A DNA stretch of 16,794 bases from CAYWNA01 sp964459305 (lineage in GTDB: Bacteria > Planctomycetota > Planctomycetia > Pirellulales > Pirellulaceae): the NCBI GenBank assembly GCA_964459305.1, contig CAYWNA010000282.1, forward strand, positions 1-16,794, written 5' to 3'. Position numbers and translations under genes: made by a program. Below, piece after piece: positions 15,743 through 16,794 of this stretch (position 1 is its first letter; the number at the start of each line of letters is the position of its first letter). The notes under the pieces are model-generated. The model was not told the origin of the DNA. It ran no database searches and saw nothing but the letters and a program-made list of their open reading frames with translations.

Positions 15743-16794
15743 TCACGACGTTTGTCTTGGTTCTTCGCGGGTCTGGTGCTTGTCGTTTGAGCGAGTCATA
15801 AGAGACTCTAAAGAGTCATCGTCGTGGTCGCGTTCGCGATCATTGGACTCGTCGAAGGTGCCCAGCACCGGAAGCGGGTCGAACGAGCACCACGCCGGCA
15901 GCGTGGAGACCATACTCGCCAGCAACGTTCCGCCGCGCAGAAGCCATATCACATATCCGATGGTGAGGCCCGTAACGCTGACGGCCGTGGTTCCTGCGAC
16001 AAACACCTCGTAGGTTTGCTCCGACGCCAATTGCTCATTCACGTCTTGCTGGAACGTGTCCAGTTGGTTCAACAGCGTGCCGTATTCGCGCTGAATCACG
16101 TCCAACTCCGTTGCTGCGGCCTCCGTCCCGTGATCGTTGTGGCGCCCGCTTCGCCGTATCGACGATTTGTTCGCAGCATCATGCTCCGTGTCGATGGCCC
16201 GGCCCGTTTTGGACGCCTGGAACAGGAATGACGTCTCCTTGATTTCCTCAGCAACGACGTCGGCAGCAACCTCTGGGTCCACTGGGCCAATGGGTTGTGT
16301 TGCACCTTGATCCGATGGATCTGTGGAGGACGTTGGCTCCGGCTCGCTGTCCGGCAAAGGCGTTGGCTCGATGTCTTCTATGGGTGATTCCTCCGCATCG
16401 GAATCCTCACCGTCGTCATCGTTCTCGCCACCGTCGTCGCCCGAACCATCGCCAGGTGCCGGGTCCAGTGGGAGCACGTGGATGGTGACCGTCGCCAGAC
16501 CGCTTTCCTCCCTCCCGTCCGTGGTGCGGTACGTGAAACTGTCGTCTCCCACGTATCCATCATCCGGCGTGTACCGGAAGGAACCGTCAGCGTCCAGCGT
16601 CAGCATACCGTGGGTGGGACTCGATACCTGAAGCGAGGAAAGCGGATCGCCGTCTGGATCGACGTCGTTGGCGAGCACGCCTGGTGCCAAGACGGCCAGT
16701 GAATCGAGGCTATCGACCGTGTAGCTGTCAGTTTTCGGTGACGGAGGATCGTTCACATTAACTAGCTGGATGATTACGGCTGCCGTATCCATTG
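15743..16794 (-). CDS. C-terminal part of a large Ig/cadherin-like repeat surface protein (5' partial)
   Basis: The frame is open to the right edge, so only the last ~350 residues are seen. They begin with the end of one repeat and a full tandem Ig/cadherin-like unit (about 16740-16490) with the marks GVLANDVDPDGD, THGMLTLDADGSFRYTP and DDSFTYRTTDG. A long Asp/Glu/Pro/Ser-rich linker follows (about 16480-16250), then a region with a short helical or coiled segment (ELDVIQREYGTLLNQLDTFQ). A hydrophobic segment, likely membrane-spanning (VFVAGTTAVSVTGLTIGYVI and on, about 16005-15930), is followed by RGGTLLASMVSTLPAWCSFD and a charged tail. I recall this membrane/RGGTLL..LPAW..FDPLPVL ending from very large repeat proteins of planctomycetes and some other marine bacteria. 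It probably anchors a giant adhesion-type protein to the envelope, with the repeats outside. Calcium binding by the DxDxDGD-type loops is possible. Confidence 0.88.
   Translation of the reverse strand, partial: MDTAAVIIQLVNVNDPPSPKTDSYTVDSLDSLAVLAPGVLANDVDPDGDPLSSLQVSSPTHGMLTLDADGSFRYTPDDGYVGDDSFTYRTTDGREESGLATVTIHVLPLDPAPGDGSGDDGGENDDDGEDSDAEESPIEDIEPTPLPDSEPEPTSSTDPSDQGATQPIGPVDPEVAADVVAEEIKETSFLFQASKTGRAIDTEHDAANKSSIRRSGRHNDHGTEAAATELDVIQREYGTLLNQLDTFQQDVNEQLASEQTYEVFVAGTTAVSVTGLTIGYVIWLLRGGTLLASMVSTLPAWCSFDPLPVLGTFDESNDRERDHDDDSLESLMTRSNDKHQTREEPRQTS

Overview
The window looks like chromosomal DNA of a planctomycete, probably near Pirellulales. The reasons are its high GC content, a methyltransferase-like/PQQ-type propeller fusion of a kind typical of Planctomycetes, two Tat-exported Gfo/Idh/MocA-fold proteins, secreted carbohydrate-active proteins and the tail of a tandem Ig/cadherin-like surface protein. 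This assignment comes from family recognition only. I see no rRNA, tRNA, CRISPR array or recognisable transposase.

Region 1 (2-7362, + strand) is a tight run of three genes. It holds the 3' part of a methyltransferase-like/double beta-propeller protein, then 13 bp later a Tat-exported Gfo/Idh/MocA oxidoreductase, then about 25 bp later a DUF1638-hydantoinase/oxoprolinase fusion. The first gene is cut by the left edge of the window, so its promoter is not visible.

Region 2 (7321-7843, - strand) holds a DUF433 antitoxin-like gene whose 3' end overlaps the 3' end of the hydantoinase gene. It has an extended -10 promoter candidate, a stem-loop and a doubtful 32-codon micro-ORF that shares an ATGA with the upstream glycosidase gene.

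Region 3 (7840-15494, - strand) is an exported sugar-processing set. In transcription order it holds a Tat-exported Gfo/Idh/MocA-fold protein that lacks the usual EKP lysine and looks GH109-like, an unrecognised secreted 611-residue protein, a secreted aldose 1-epimerase and a secreted GH106-like glycosidase. The last two are 32 bp apart and probably cotranscribed. The two wider gaps each hold an inverted pair of REP-like palindromes with GTAG feet, from two different sequence families. One of these pairs has perfectly complementary 30-bp arms.

Region 4 (15743-16794, - strand) is the C-terminal end of a large Ig/cadherin-like repeat protein, cut by the right edge of the window.

Taken together, region 3 suggests periplasmic or cell-surface breakdown of a deoxysugar- or amino-sugar-containing glycan: glycosidases release sugars and the mutarotase equilibrates anomers. 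The + strand operon adds an exported dehydrogenase and a putative corrinoid-methyltransferase-linked or amide-hydrolysing protein. These links are inferred from gene order and family. The most notable non-coding signals are the two REP pairs and two 7-bp tandem repeat arrays that sit at the two domain junctions of the first gene.
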